From positions 1 through 29,615 of IMG/VR virus record IMGVR_UViG_3300044515_000040: a stretch of DNA of 29,615 nt; one strand, given 5' to 3'. Positions 14,956 through 24,107 of the stretch are shown here, piece after piece (position 1 is the stretch's first letter; every line of letters begins with the position of its first letter). The stretch comes from a virus. Both the position numbers and the translations under genes were made by a program. Under the pieces are notes generated by a model. It had not been told where the DNA came from. It searched no databases and saw only the letters and a list, made by a program, of their open reading frames with translations.

Positions 14956-15854
14956 AACCGATTCCCAGTCCACTGCAGGCGCACCTCAACGGCGACACGA
15001 CGACGCTGGCCCTGTGCTGGGCTATCTTAAAACGCAACGGCGACTACATCCGCGGGACGACGCACGACCGTGACGTGACGATCTCGTCGGGTAGCTACGC
15101 CGGGACGTATAGGGCGAGCTCGAATATCACGCCGTCGAACGTCAAGAGCAATAGCGACTTGTCGGTCGACAACCTCGACGTGACGGGCGCGTGGGCGGAT
15201 AACACGATACGCGTCGACATCACGCGCGCCGACATCGAGGCGCGCAACCTCGACTTCGCTTCCGTCAGGACGTTCACTGTCAACTGGCAGGCTCCCGACG
15301 ACGGCCAGATCCCGATGCGCAGCGGTTACCTGGGCGCGATCCCCTACGATTCTAGCGGCGGGTATACCACGCAGGTTCGCGGGCTCGCGCAGCTGCTGCA
15401 GACGAACATCGTGCAGACGTACTCCGACAGGTGCACGGTCAAGCGCCTGGGCGACGCGCGCTGCGGCGTCGACGTGGCGTCGCTCTCGATCACGGCGACG
15501 GTGACGAGCGTGGTCTCACGGCGCGAGTTCACGGTCAGCGGGATCGGCGCGCAACCCGCCGGGTACTTCTCGCTGGGCAACCTCGTCGGCCTGACAGGTG
15601 ACAACGCCGGGTTTCTGCGGCAGATCAGGATCGACGACGTCTCATCGGAGACCGGCCATGTGTCGCTATTCGGACCGTTCCCGATAGACGTCGCCATCGG
15701 CGACACGTTCACGATGTCACCGGGCTGCGATCGCCTGCCGGCGACGTGCAGGGATAAGTTCGACAACTGGCACAACAACCGTGCCTACGGCGTGCTGATT
15801 CCGGGCATCGATCTGCTGCTCGCCGGACCGGCCGGCCAGATGTCGACGCCATGA
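14952..15854 (+). CDS. DUF2163 tail-tip protein (hub-type)
   Basis: 300 residues. MKPIPSPLQAHLNGDTTTLA, the WAILKRNG and TTHDRDV segment, the NSDLSVDNLDVTG block and the conserved C-terminal part (VQTYSDRCTVKRLGDARCGVD, then PGCDRLPATCRDKFDN and PGIDLLLAG) identify DUF2163 / TIGR02218 with its C-terminal phage BR0599-type domain. In gene-transfer-agent-like tails this is the trimeric hub below the distal tail ring. Conserved Cys pairs (CTV...CGVD and CDRLPATC) are present; in related tails they can hold an iron-sulfur cluster, which is inference here. GTG start overlaps the previous stop (GTGA). The end overlaps the next gene by ATGA. Confidence 0.9.
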   Translation: MKPIPSPLQAHLNGDTTTLALCWAILKRNGDYIRGTTHDRDVTISSGSYAGTYRASSNITPSNVKSNSDLSVDNLDVTGAWADNTIRVDITRADIEARNLDFASVRTFTVNWQAPDDGQIPMRSGYLGAIPYDSSGGYTTQVRGLAQLLQTNIVQTYSDRCTVKRLGDARCGVDVASLSITATVTSVVSRREFTVSGIGAQPAGYFSLGNLVGLTGDNAGFLRQIRIDDVSSETGHVSLFGPFPIDVAIGDTFTMSPGCDRLPATCRDKFDNWHNNRAYGVLIPGIDLLLAGPAGQMSTP

Positions 15855-16291
15855 CGCCCGTATCTACGCAGTCGCTAATCGCCCAGGCACGACGCCTCGT
15901 CGGCGTCCCGTATGCGCACCAGGGTCGCAGCGTCCACGGGATCGACTGTATCGGATTCATCGCGATCTCTGCCACTAGCGCGGGTGTTGATCTAGTGAAG
16001 CTGACAGGACTAGAGGACAGGCGTGACTACGGACGAAAGCCTACGTCTCACCTGCTGTCGCTGGTTGCTCGGTCGTGCACGCGCGTCCGGGTGACAGAGC
16101 CCGGCCTGATGATCCTTTTCAGGTTTCCTAACGAGCGCGCGCCTCAGCATCTGGCGATACTTACCGATACTAATACGATCGTGCACGCTGACGCGAAGCG
16201 TGGTTGCGTCGTCGAGCACGGCTACAGGGGACAGTGGTTGCGATGGACGCACAGTCTTTGGCACATTCCGGGGGTGATGTATGGCGCATAG
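15851..16291 (+). CDS. NlpC/P60-type tail peptidase
   Basis: 146 residues. The N-terminal half has SLIAQARRLVGVPYAHQGRS followed by GIDCIGFI with the nucleophile C33. The second half has the His block PQHLAILTDT (H100) and IVHADAKRGCVVEHGYRG (H112), giving a complete Cys-His-His triad of the NlpC/P60 fold. It corresponds to TIGR02219 (gene-transfer-agent ORFG14-like), always found after DUF2163, and probably cuts peptidoglycan peptides when the tail tip reaches the wall. It overlaps the following cupin gene by 11 bp. Confidence 0.9.
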   Translation: MTPVSTQSLIAQARRLVGVPYAHQGRSVHGIDCIGFIAISATSAGVDLVKLTGLEDRRDYGRKPTSHLLSLVARSCTRVRVTEPGLMILFRFPNERAPQHLAILTDTNTIVHADAKRGCVVEHGYRGQWLRWTHSLWHIPGVMYGA

Positions 16292-16769
16292 TAAGTTTCG
16301 AAGCGTGAGAGAGTTCGCGCGCTGGTTCATGGCTAGGCCGATAGATTTCAGTCACGCCCCGCACGACGGGATCTCGGTGTACACGACAGAGGGAGGGGTC
16401 GTCAGCAGCCTGATCCTGTACCGCGACGCTCCCTTTCAGGCCGAGCTGTTCTTCGGCGTCGGCCCTGGGTACTTCCCAGATCACAGTCACCCGCATGTCG
16501 ATTCGATCGAGGTAGTGATAAGCGGAGGCGCGGATTTCACTCTTCGAGGGCAACATGTCATAGACCCGGCGCGCTTACTGCTCGTCTCTGACACCGGCGC
16601 GCTGCAGGTCGCAGGCGCCCGTGTTCGCATACGTCCTGGTGTCTTACACGGGGCGAATGTCGGCCCCAAGGGTGCGGCGTTTCTTTCTCTTCAGCACTGG
16701 CTTGAAGGGGTTGCGCCGACCAGCGTCGGTCTCGACTGGGAAGGCCCATCACACATAGAAGTTAGATGA
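16281..16769 (+). CDS. Cupin-fold protein inside the tail-tip operon
   Basis: 162 residues. Motif 1 reads GPGYFPDHSHPHVDSIEVVI with H68, H70, H72 and E77. Motif 2 reads RIRPGVLHGANVG with H123. These are the positions of the 2-His/Glu + His metal site of cupins. Segments before and after are beta-rich, as expected for one cupin barrel. It starts at ATG 16281 within the peptidase gene and ends with an ATGA overlap on the tip gene, so it is firmly part of the tail-tip operon. Cupins bind metals and small molecules or sugars, with very varied activities. No reaction can be assigned. It might be a structural or sugar-binding piece of the tip, or an enzyme acting on a host or virion glycan. Confidence 0.78.
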   Translation: MAHSKFRSVREFARWFMARPIDFSHAPHDGISVYTTEGGVVSSLILYRDAPFQAELFFGVGPGYFPDHSHPHVDSIEVVISGGADFTLRGQHVIDPARLLLVSDTGALQVAGARVRIRPGVLHGANVGPKGAAFLSLQHWLEGVAPTSVGLDWEGPSHIEVR

Positions 16770-19700
16770 GCAACGCTGGGCAGATTATTCTCGATATTGT
16801 AGGCGCCGTCGCCGGTTACTTCATCGGCGGTCCGACGGGTGCGCTGTATGGGCTCGCCCTCGCGAGCGGCGCCGGGCAGTTCTTATTTCCCACGCAGCTG
16901 CCGCCGGTCACGGGCCCGCGAATCACCGATCACAACACGACGACATCCGCGCTGGGCGATCCCGTCATCATCGGCTACGGCACGTTCATGTCGTCGGGCA
17001 CCGTGCATTTTCTGGCCGACCTGATCGAACACGCGACGACGACGCAGCAGGGCGGAAAGGGTGGCCCGACACAGACGTCGACGACGTTCAGCTATACGCA
17101 GTCGATTGGCATCGGCCTGTGTGAGACGACGAGCATGAACGGTGTCAACACGCCGATTATCGGCATCCAGCGAGCCTGGGAGAACGGCGAGCTCGTCTAC
17201 GACACGCGCCCGCAGCAACCCGGCGAGTCGGCGTCAGACTATAACAAGCGCGCCGCGTACACGGCGAAGTACGCGAGCACGTTCGTCCTCTACCTCGGGA
17301 CAGAGGACCAGGAGCCCGACCCGACGATCGAGCTGCAGCAGGGCGCAAACACGCCGTTCTACCGGGGACTGGCATACATCGTCTATCCGGACCGCGCGCT
17401 GCGCACCGACCAGGGCCTGCGACACCCGACCTTCAAGTTCGAGATCCTCAAAGCCGCGACAGTCGCACCAGAGGTAATTTTTCCGACGTTTCTGCCGGGC
17501 GCCAATAACGCGAACCTGCAGACGAACATGATCGCCGCCGACACGACTTATGGTCGCTACTACATATGGAACGCGACGACCGGTCACTTCGCGGTGCTCG
17601 GATTCAATATGTTTGACAACACGCAATTCGTCGAGAACGACACGCTGACGGGCTTCGCCCCGCTGGGTGGCGTCGGCCTGGCGGTCGCACCCGACGGATT
17701 CGTGCTCGTCACATGGTTTGACAGCGTGTCTACGGCGTTGATCGCACGACTAGATCCCTTGACGCTGAGCATCGACGGCGGACCGAAAGGATACAACGCT
17801 AGGGGAGTCGACTGGACGAGCTACGCGACGGCGACAGTCAACTTCGGTATGGGTTCGGTATACATCCTGGCGGCTGTCGGCGTGCTGCAGGAGATAACTC
17901 TGATAGATACCGGCTCGCTGGGTCAGATAGTGGCTTACACGATATATCCTCATCCTATAATTACTAGCGCGCCGAACGAGTCGGGCTGTGCTGTGTTCTG
18001 GGTTATCTCGAACACGCCCTCTACCGGACCGACCGGCGGTAACGTTGCGATTGTCAAGATTGAGATATGCGACACCTTGACTACTGCGTTATGGCTGCCC
18101 GATACAGATTATGCAATCGGAAACAGGGTCTTCAACGGTTCGAACAAATATGTGTGCAAACACGCCGGGACGTCTGCGTCGAGCGGCGGTCCCATGGGTA
18201 CTGGCAGCGACATCCACGATGGCAGTGTGATATGGAAATATATAGTCGTCGGTGGCGATACGCTGACACACACCTTCGCGCCGTCGGAGTTCGATCCTCT
18301 CTGGACATGGGTCAGTACGATAGGCGACCTGCTCGTCGACCTGAACGACGGGCACGTGATGTTCCGGGTGGCGGGTGGCGGTTCCGGTGCGACCAACACG
18401 GCATACGTCCTGAAATGCGACGGCAACACCGGCGCGATCGACTGGATCTCTCCCGTCATCGGAGCGGCTAACTACAACTTTGGGACGAGCCAAAACCAGA
18501 TCGCGAACAACATCTGGTGGCTGGCGGATAACCCGCCGGGTCTGTCGGGGTATTACCGCATAGACGTCGTGACGGGCGCCGTCACCATCGTGAGTCTGTC
18601 GTCGCTCACCGGTGGCGGCTCGCAGGTCGGCGCGCAGGTGACGAGTTCGGGCGGCGGTGGTGCGATACTCGCGCCGCTCGTCGGAGGACCCGCCGGCAGC
18701 TCGCCCGGCTGGTCGCTGATATTGCCGGAGGCCTCGCTCCCCGGCCAGGTCAGGATCGCCGACATTGTCGCCGACCTGTGCGATCGGTCAGGTCTCACTT
18801 CACACGACACGTCGTCTTTGGGCGATGAGTCTGTCGACGGCTACATGATCGCGTCCACGCCGATGATGGCGCGCGACGCGATCGTGCCTTTGCGATCGGT
18901 GGGCTTCTTCGACTCCTGCGAGACCGGCGACACGATGCGGTTCGTCCGGCGCGGCGGCGTGCCGGCGATGACGCTGCTGACGACAGACATCGGCGCGTAC
19001 GAGACGGCCACGACGGAGGATCCGGCGCCGGCCAACGCTGTCTCGAACACGATGGAGTCTGACCTGCCACAGCAGATCCGACTGACGTACACGTCGCCAT
19101 CGCGTGACTACCAGCCGGGACAGCAACTGTCGCTCCCACGGTTCGACACGATGTCGGACCAGCTCACCGACGTGCAGCTGGGTGGTATATGTATCGACGA
19201 TGATCAGGCCGCGCAGGCCGCGGAGATCCTGTGGAACGACGCGTGGGCGTCGGATCACACGTACACGTTCGCCGTCGATCAGAGCAAGGCTGCGCTCGAG
19301 CCGACGGATGTAGTGCTCGTGCCGATGGTCGACACACTGATGCGCGTGCGCATACTCGCCATCGACGATGCGTCTCAGATCATGCGCACGATGACCGCGG
19401 TGAGCGACGACGACGGCAACTACGTCTCGCGGGCGATCGCGGCCCCGGTCCCGTACAGGGTGACGATGCGGTTCTACGCGGGCAGTTCGCTGATACTCAT
19501 CGACGCTCCACTGCTGCTCGACTCGAACGACACCGGCCGCACGAGCGCACCGCTCTATTCTGTCGTCTACCCGACTAACACCGACACATGGACCGGCGCG
19601 GCGATACTCGAATCTGATGATGCGGGCGCGACGTTTACGAACGTGGCGACGGCGACGGGCGCGGCGGCGACTGGGCAGGCGACGACGGCCTTAGGAGACG

Positions 19701-20461
19701 TCGCCAATCCGTTCCTGACCGACACGACGAATAGTGTGACGGTCAAGATGGCGGCGGGCGCGACGCTGCCGGCATCGGTCACGACGGCACAGCTGCTCAA
19801 CGGTGCCAACGGCGCCGCGTTGATCAACGCCGACGGCAGTGTCGAGATATTCCAGTTCCGCGACGTCGCGGTCGTCAGCGCCGACACAGTGACGCTCTCG
19901 TACCTGCTACGCGGTCGACGCGGCAGCGACGAGATGACCGGCGGACACGCTGTCGGCAATCGCTTCGTCATGCTCAATCTGCCGGGTACAGTGCAGAAGA
20001 CGAACATCGCCATCAGCGACCTAAACACGGCGCTGCAATGGAAGGCCGTCGGGTCAAGGGATACCATCGCCAGCGCCACAGTCGTGCCGTTCACGACGGT
20101 CGGTCGCTCGCTGATGCCGCGCGCCCCATGGAACACGCGTACCATTCTGTCCGGATCCGACATCCTCATCAACGCGGACCGTCGCTCGCGCATCGAGAAC
20201 GACTCGCCGATCAGCTTTGCGAGCCCGACGCTCGCGCTCAACGAGGACAGCGAGGCGTACCAGGTCGATGTCTACGATGCCCCGGGAACGAGCGTCCTGA
20301 GAACGCTATCCGGCGCGTCGCTGCCGATCACATATCCAGCTGCTGACGTCGCCGCAGATTTCGGCGGCACGCCCGCCAACCTCTGGCTCGCCGTCTACCA
20401 GATGTCCGGCGAGGTCGGCCGGGGCTTCACACACAAGGTCAAAACAGGAGTCCCAACCTAA
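16766..20461 (+). CDS. Tail tip/host-specificity protein (GTA Orfg15-like) with large insertion
   Basis: 1,231 residues. The Gly-rich hydrophobic N-terminus (ILDIVGAVAGYFIGGPTGAL), GDPVIIGYGTFMSSG and WENGELVYDTR match the large tip proteins that follow NlpC/P60 in gene-transfer-agent-like tails. The family core resumes at RIADIVADLCDRSGL (about 661), MARDAIVPLRSVGFFDSCE, the block near 770-880, and LLRGRRGSDEMTGGHAVGNR (about 1048). Between roughly 235 and 660 lies an insertion of some 425 residues with repeated strand-turn-strand units, suggestive of a beta-propeller. It includes a CBM5/12-like DTDYAIGNRVFNGSNKYVC module (about 448-490). The tip protein sits at the distal end of the tail and is the prime candidate for receptor recognition; the insertion is the likely specificity element. 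Confidence 0.85.
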   Translation: MSNAGQIILDIVGAVAGYFIGGPTGALYGLALASGAGQFLFPTQLPPVTGPRITDHNTTTSALGDPVIIGYGTFMSSGTVHFLADLIEHATTTQQGGKGGPTQTSTTFSYTQSIGIGLCETTSMNGVNTPIIGIQRAWENGELVYDTRPQQPGESASDYNKRAAYTAKYASTFVLYLGTEDQEPDPTIELQQGANTPFYRGLAYIVYPDRALRTDQGLRHPTFKFEILKAATVAPEVIFPTFLPGANNANLQTNMIAADTTYGRYYIWNATTGHFAVLGFNMFDNTQFVENDTLTGFAPLGGVGLAVAPDGFVLVTWFDSVSTALIARLDPLTLSIDGGPKGYNARGVDWTSYATATVNFGMGSVYILAAVGVLQEITLIDTGSLGQIVAYTIYPHPIITSAPNESGCAVFWVISNTPSTGPTGGNVAIVKIEICDTLTTALWLPDTDYAIGNRVFNGSNKYVCKHAGTSASSGGPMGTGSDIHDGSVIWKYIVVGGDTLTHTFAPSEFDPLWTWVSTIGDLLVDLNDGHVMFRVAGGGSGATNTAYVLKCDGNTGAIDWISPVIGAANYNFGTSQNQIANNIWWLADNPPGLSGYYRIDVVTGAVTIVSLSSLTGGGSQVGAQVTSSGGGGAILAPLVGGPAGSSPGWSLILPEASLPGQVRIADIVADLCDRSGLTSHDTSSLGDESVDGYMIASTPMMARDAIVPLRSVGFFDSCETGDTMRFVRRGGVPAMTLLTTDIGAYETATTEDPAPANAVSNTMESDLPQQIRLTYTSPSRDYQPGQQLSLPRFDTMSDQLTDVQLGGICIDDDQAAQAAEILWNDAWASDHTYTFAVDQSKAALEPTDVVLVPMVDTLMRVRILAIDDASQIMRTMTAVSDDDGNYVSRAIAAPVPYRVTMRFYAGSSLILIDAPLLLDSNDTGRTSAPLYSVVYPTNTDTWTGAAILESDDAGATFTNVATATGAAATGQATTALGDVANPFLTDTTNSVTVKMAAGATLPASVTTAQLLNGANGAALINADGSVEIFQFRDVAVVSADTVTLSYLLRGRRGSDEMTGGHAVGNRFVMLNLPGTVQKTNIAISDLNTALQWKAVGSRDTIASATVVPFTTVGRSLMPRAPWNTRTILSGSDILINADRRSRIENDSPISFASPTLALNEDSEAYQVDVYDAPGTSVLRTLSGASLPITYPAADVAADFGGTPANLWLAVYQMSGEVGRGFTHKVKTGVPT

Positions 20462-21240
20462 TGGGCGCGAAAAATCTTCCGACGATAGCGTCAAGTCAGC
20501 TGCAACCCTACCAGACGTCGAACGACGCCGACGCGGCACTGGAGTCGGCCGTCTCGGACGACCTGACGGTCGACCTGTCGGCGGGCGACCACGTGCTCAC
20601 GGATGCCGAGTTCACGCGTGCCGTCTACTTCGCCTCGACGGGTAACGCCGTCTCACGCACGCTGACAACGCCTGCTCTGAATAGCCTGTTCGCCGTACAC
20701 AACGGCGGGAGTAGCGCGCTGAGCGTCAAGACCGGCTCGACGACCTTGAGCGTCGCGGCGGGCGATACGGCGATGTTCTATACCGACGGGACGACAAACG
20801 GGCTCGTCACGATCGTCGCGAGTTCCGGCGCGTCAGGCACTGCGGGAGGGGACCTGTCAGGTACATATCCCAACCCGACGATCGCTGCGGATGCCAAAGC
20901 GTCGCCGCGATTCGCCGTGTCCGTATCCGATGCGCCGGGTGCGTCCGTCAACGATTACGCTCCGACCGGATTTCACGCGGGGACGACGACGCGAATGCTC
21001 ATTACGGCCAATGCCGGTGGCACGACGTTAACCGGTATCGACGCGACCGGCGTGACCGACGGTGCATCAATTTATCTGAGGAATCCATCAACGACGGATT
21101 TCCTCACCCTCGCGCATGCTTCAGGTAGCTCATCGGCGGGAAACAAATTCTCATGCCCTGGCGCGGATAGCTTCCCGATCGCGCCGCTGGCGGCAATATT
21201 ACTTGTGTACGTCGTTAACCAATGGACCTTCGCCTCATGA
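20461..21240 (+). CDS. Tail fibre-like protein
   Basis: 259 residues; ATG shares a base with the previous stop (TAATG). The N-terminal third (about 1-110) is beta-rich and resembles the repetitive strand units of phage fibre shafts. The middle has GGDLSGTYPNPTIA (about 137-150), a motif typical of tail fibre proteins. The C-terminal domain (ASIYLRNPSTTDFLTLAHAS... VYVVNQWTFAS) is compact and beta-rich, like small receptor-binding tip domains. Directly downstream of the tip gene it is best read as a fibre attached there. No enzyme motif is visible. Its ATGA end couples it to the next gene. Confidence 0.72.
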   Translation: MGAKNLPTIASSQLQPYQTSNDADAALESAVSDDLTVDLSAGDHVLTDAEFTRAVYFASTGNAVSRTLTTPALNSLFAVHNGGSSALSVKTGSTTLSVAAGDTAMFYTDGTTNGLVTIVASSGASGTAGGDLSGTYPNPTIAADAKASPRFAVSVSDAPGASVNDYAPTGFHAGTTTRMLITANAGGTTLTGIDATGVTDGASIYLRNPSTTDFLTLAHASGSSSAGNKFSCPGADSFPIAPLAAILLVYVVNQWTFAS

Positions 21241-22448
21241 AAAAATTAGCTTTGCTACTCGCGCTAGTCGCAGGTTTCGCGCACGCGCAGACCTATAACC
21301 TGTTCAAGCCCGCGAACGGCATTCTCAAGGGCAGCACCAGCACCTACGTGACAACTCCAGCCGCGGGGAGCGATGTTGTCGCACTTTGGCTGACGGGCGT
21401 CTGCGACGCGACGACCTACCTGCGCGCAGACTTGCATTGTGTGACCCCGCCGGGTGCGACCAGCGGAACCGTCACAAGCGTTGCGCTGACGGTGCCGAGC
21501 TTCTTGTCGATTAGCGGCTCACCGGTCACGACGTCAGGAACGCTCGCTGTTTCACTTTCGGGAACGGCACTTGCCGTCGCGAATGGCGGCACTGGCGCGA
21601 CGACGATTAGCGGGCCGATCAAAGGCAACGGCACCAGCGCTTTTAGTGCAGCGGCGGCAGCCGATATGTATGGTCTCTGGTCTGGCAGCTGCTCATCCAG
21701 CACGTACCTGCGCGGCGATGGCAGCTGTGCGACTCCCGCCGGCACCAGCACCGGGACTGTCACCAGCGTTGCTCTCACGGTGCCGGGCATCTTGAGCATT
21801 TCTGGCTCACCGGTCACCACGACGGGCACGCTTGCGATCGGCGCCACCGGCACCTCGGGCGGCATCCCGTACTTTTCCAGCACCACGGCGCTTGCGTCGA
21901 GCGGACTGCTGACCGCGAACGCGCTCGTGTTGGGCGGCGGCGCGAGCGGGACGCCGACCGTCATGGCCTCGCTCGGCACGACCACCACTGTGCTCCACGG
22001 CAACGCGTCTGGCGCCGGCTCATTCGGCGCGGTCAATCTCGGGACGGACGTGACCGGCACGCTCGCCGCCTCGAGCCTGCCCTCGAACACGAAAGTACGA
22101 TCGTTTGGGACGACCTTTGGCGATACCGGCGGCTCCGCGCTGACCTCAGGCTCCGTGGTCTATTTCACCGTCCCCTACACGTGCACGATCTCGGCCTGGA
22201 ATGCCACCGTCGACGCGGGCACAGTGACGTTCGATATTTGGAAGATCGCGACTGGCACCGCTGTCCCCACGGTGACAAACACGATCACCGCCTCGGCGCT
22301 GCCCGCGATCTCGACCGGCACGGCACTGCACAGCACCACGCTCACGAGCTGGACGACCTCGGTGTCTGCGAATGACATTGTCGGCATTCAACTCAAGACC
22401 GTAGCCACCGCGAAATATGCTGAATTGGACGTGGAGTGCGATCAGTGA
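21237..22448 (+). CDS. Repeat-containing tail fibre/adhesin with Sec signal peptide
   Basis: 403 residues from ATG 21237. The first 17 residues (MKKLALLLALVAGFAHA) form a textbook type I signal peptide with AHA-Q cleavage, unusual for a virion protein. The body has two copies of a module, about residues 56-105 and 152-200. Each carries a Cys pair and TYLR.D..C block and the near-identical GTVTSVALTVP..LSISGSP strand. A NGGTGATTISGPIKGNGTSAF stretch, typical of tail fibres, follows the first. The end (about 285-403) is a separate beta domain. It overlaps the fibre gene before it (ATGA) and the next gene (GTGA). It could be a fibre exported and assembled outside the membrane, or a surface adhesin. 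Confidence 0.7.
   Translation: MKKLALLLALVAGFAHAQTYNLFKPANGILKGSTSTYVTTPAAGSDVVALWLTGVCDATTYLRADLHCVTPPGATSGTVTSVALTVPSFLSISGSPVTTSGTLAVSLSGTALAVANGGTGATTISGPIKGNGTSAFSAAAAADMYGLWSGSCSSSTYLRGDGSCATPAGTSTGTVTSVALTVPGILSISGSPVTTTGTLAIGATGTSGGIPYFSSTTALASSGLLTANALVLGGGASGTPTVMASLGTTTTVLHGNASGAGSFGAVNLGTDVTGTLAASSLPSNTKVRSFGTTFGDTGGSALTSGSVVYFTVPYTCTISAWNATVDAGTVTFDIWKIATGTAVPTVTNTITASALPAISTGTALHSTTLTSWTTSVSANDIVGIQLKTVATAKYAELDVECDQ
21402..21548 (+). repeat. Fibre repeat module 1
   Basis: Encodes the Cys-TYLR-Cys block and the strand GTVTSVALTVPSFLSISGSP. It is paired with 21690-21836 in the same gene (offset 288 bp). The proteins are near-identical in the strand part but third positions have drifted, so the duplication is not fresh. 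Confidence 0.75.
21690..21836 (+). repeat. Fibre repeat module 2
   Basis: Second copy of the module at 21402-21548 (STYLRGDGSC and GTVTSVALTVPGILSISGSP). The conserved Cys pair in both copies could form a disulfide, which would only make sense outside the cytoplasm, consistent with the signal peptide. Confidence 0.75.
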
Positions 22449-23851
22449 AGCGGCCGCTCTTAGCGCTGCTGCTCGCGGCCGGTTCTCTATGCGCGCAGAG
22501 CGTATGGGCAGCCATTGCGTTTGTGGCCACGTCGACGGGACCGAGCGTCAGCGCGACCTCTGAAACGCTCACCCTGCCGACCGGATACAACACGGCTGGA
22601 AATGTCACGGTCGCGGTGTTCGCGCAGACCTGCGCCTCGACCGATGCACCTAGCGGGACTTTCGGCGGCACGGGACCGGTGTTCACTGCGCCGACCGGGT
22701 GGACGGTACTCTTGAGTTCTCCCTGCACGCTGATCGTCTACCGGGCCTATGTGTCCGGGGATGGCTCAACAATCACCGCGAGTTCTACGGCAACGTCTAA
22801 TTGGTGGATGTCGATCGCCGATACGTATTCCGGCTGTGACACCACGACGCCGATAGATAACTTTTCATCGTTCGTCACCTATCGATCAGACAACACGGCG
22901 TTGTTCCGCGCACCGCAACTCAATCCCAACTTCAATAATTCCATGCTGCTCGTGGGATTCACAAGCAACCAGAGTTCCGGCAGCCCCTCGTGGAGCGCCA
23001 AGCCCAGCGGCTTCACCCAGCGTGGTAACACCGACGTAGGGACTCACATCTGGACGGGCGAGAAGGCGCTGAGCACTGGCGCAGCGACGGGCGATCAGAC
23101 GATAACGGGCGAGAACTCGATCTCCTTCCACGTCGGCTTTCAGTTGGCCTTAAAACAGTCTGGCGCATCGGCCGCGACGCTTGCCACGGCCTATCCCTAC
23201 ATCGCCGGATTGAGCGGCCAGCAGTTCGGATCAGCGTCTAACTTTCAGCCTGCGCTTGATCACTTGAGCGTGCAGAACAACGACCTGGTTGTCTTGATCA
23301 TGCCGACCGCCGGCATCTATACGCCACCCGCTGGATATACGAACCAAAACAACACCGTGGGCGGCAAGGTCTATACGCATCTGTGGCTGACCGGCGATAC
23401 GCTGGTGCCGACCTTCACCTATGTGTCGGGAAGCAACTTCCTCACCTATACGGTGTTCGTGCTGCGCGCCATGGGGGCAGGGACGACGCAGGTCTATCTT
23501 GACCAATTGAGCGCGGCGTTGACCTCTGGGACCACGGCGGTGACCGGCACGACGAATTCGATCACCCCCGCGGGCGCCTCTGAATTGCTGCTCACCTTTT
23601 TCGGGCGCAACACCTCGACCGGCACGGATGCGTGGTCGGCGATCTCCGGAGGACTCACCGTCGACATCAACAGTTCAGCGATGCTCACCGTCGCGGGGCA
23701 TGTATCGCCCGCAGCATCGCCGACGGGGAGTTTTTCAGCCACCGATACCGTCTCCGGGCAGACCTTTGGCATTGAGGCGGTAGCCGCACTCTTTACCGTC
23801 ATTCCACCCGGCAGCGGAACAGTCGCGCGTCATAAGTTGTTACTCAATTAG
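22445..23851 (+). CDS. Second secreted-type fibre/adhesin with duplicated domain
   Basis: 468 residues from a GTG at 22445 overlapping the previous stop (GTGA). A longer start at GTG 22436 would add three residues. The N-terminus VKRPLLALLLAAGSLCAQSVWA is a Sec signal with probable cleavage after VWA. There follow two related beta-rich halves, about 25-230 and 250-465. Each has a loss-of-charge strand pattern and phrases like GNVTVAVFAQT / NNDLVVLIMPT and an Ala-Pro-Gly-Tyr/Trp turn (APTGWTV / PPAGYTN), so the protein looks like an ancient tandem duplication. Cysteines occur mainly in the first half. No catalytic motif is seen. With its upstream neighbour it forms a pair of secreted-type, probably fibrous, proteins of unknown target. 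Confidence 0.65.
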   Translation: MKRPLLALLLAAGSLCAQSVWAAIAFVATSTGPSVSATSETLTLPTGYNTAGNVTVAVFAQTCASTDAPSGTFGGTGPVFTAPTGWTVLLSSPCTLIVYRAYVSGDGSTITASSTATSNWWMSIADTYSGCDTTTPIDNFSSFVTYRSDNTALFRAPQLNPNFNNSMLLVGFTSNQSSGSPSWSAKPSGFTQRGNTDVGTHIWTGEKALSTGAATGDQTITGENSISFHVGFQLALKQSGASAATLATAYPYIAGLSGQQFGSASNFQPALDHLSVQNNDLVVLIMPTAGIYTPPAGYTNQNNTVGGKVYTHLWLTGDTLVPTFTYVSGSNFLTYTVFVLRAMGAGTTQVYLDQLSAALTSGTTAVTGTTNSITPAGASELLLTFFGRNTSTGTDAWSAISGGLTVDINSSAMLTVAGHVSPAASPTGSFSATDTVSGQTFGIEAVAALFTVIPPGSGTVARHKLLLN

Positions 23852-23861
23852 GCAAATCACA

Positions 23862-24107
23862 ATGACAGAGACAGACTTGCATGGCAGCACTCAAATCATC
23901 CCTACTGGCTCGGTGTGGCGCGACATCCTGGAGCGGTTCACGTCGCGCAAATTCTTGCTCACGGTATTTGTACAGGCAATTGGCGCAGCAGGATTCTTGC
24001 ATCACGTGATGGATGGGGGCACGTATGTCGCGCTATCGACGTTGGTGCTTTCTTCCTACAGTGCCGCAAGTATCGCGGATAAAAAGTTAAACAGCAGTAG
24101 TGGATGA
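23862..24107 (+). CDS. Small membrane protein, holin candidate
   Basis: 81 residues. After a polar N-terminus of about 28 residues there are two hydrophobic stretches (about 31-48 FLLTVFVQAIGAAGFLHH and 54-70 YVALSTLVLSSYSAASI) and a charged tail (ADKKLNSSSG). The two-helix topology, size and place at the head of the lysis cluster fit a class II holin. Start ATG at 23862, 10 bp after the preceding stop, with only a weak ribosome binding site. Other small membrane genes lie nearby, so which one is the holin cannot be told from sequence. Confidence 0.6.
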   Translation: MTETDLHGSTQIIPTGSVWRDILERFTSRKFLLTVFVQAIGAAGFLHHVMDGGTYVALSTLVLSSYSAASIADKKLNSSSG

